The notes beneath the pieces are model-generated. The model saw nothing but the letters and a program-made list of their open reading frames with translations. It did no database searches and was not told where the DNA came from. From the NCBI GenBank assembly GCA_964434535.1, contig CAYSWA010000060.1:1-8862 (forward strand): 8,862 nt of DNA. Direction: 5' to 3'. The stretch comes from SM23-32 sp964434535 (lineage in GTDB: Bacteria; Planctomycetota; Brocadiia; SM23-32). A program made the position numbers and the translations under genes. Position 1 is the first letter of the stretch. Each line of letters begins with the position of its first letter. Below, in pieces: positions 8,824-8,862 of the stretch.

Positions 8824-8862
8824 TCGTAAGGTGGCGGGGGGCGCGGGGTTGGCGGGAGGGCA

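Overview
The window is very GC-rich (roughly 70% by eye) and densely coded. It looks like chromosomal DNA from an uncultured or deep-branching bacterium. The SecA C-terminal part and the fused membrane/spermidine-synthase protein remind me of Planctomycetota and related environmental lineages. That placement is an impression from memory, not a search result.

Layout. (1) Positions 1-2238, minus strand: the 5' 746 codons of a gene for a multi-spanning membrane protein fused to a spermidine-synthase-like domain; it runs off the left edge. (2) 2292-3545, minus: a DUF362 protein ending in a two-cluster [4Fe-4S] ferredoxin domain, 53 bases upstream of gene 1 and probably in the same operon. (3) 3546-3743: a divergent promoter region, with a near-consensus promoter facing secA. 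(4) 3744-6404, plus: a complete secA. (5) 6405-6521: the convergent gap between secA and mreC, holding a terminator-like hairpin and a short run of 9-base tandem repeats that reaches into the mreC stop codon. (6) 6522-7367, minus: an mreC-type gene with no mreB or mreD beside it. (7) 7368-7560: a divergent promoter region with an 8-bp dyad. (8) 7561-8823, plus: a complete EPSP synthase gene (aroA) with unusual residues in its substrate-binding loops.

How they fit together. Most of the window is housekeeping: protein export (SecA), cell shape (MreC) and aromatic amino acid synthesis (AroA). The minus-strand pair at the left is the least understood part, an iron-sulfur protein of unknown function next to a membrane-anchored aminopropyltransferase-like enzyme whose acidic motifs differ from true spermidine synthases. 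I see no mobile element, phage, CRISPR array, tRNA or rRNA, and no clear new defence or biosynthetic system. The points most worth checking are the altered AroA loops, the 9-base repeat, the signal-peptide-like stretch downstream of mreC, and the DUF362/spermidine-synthase pair.
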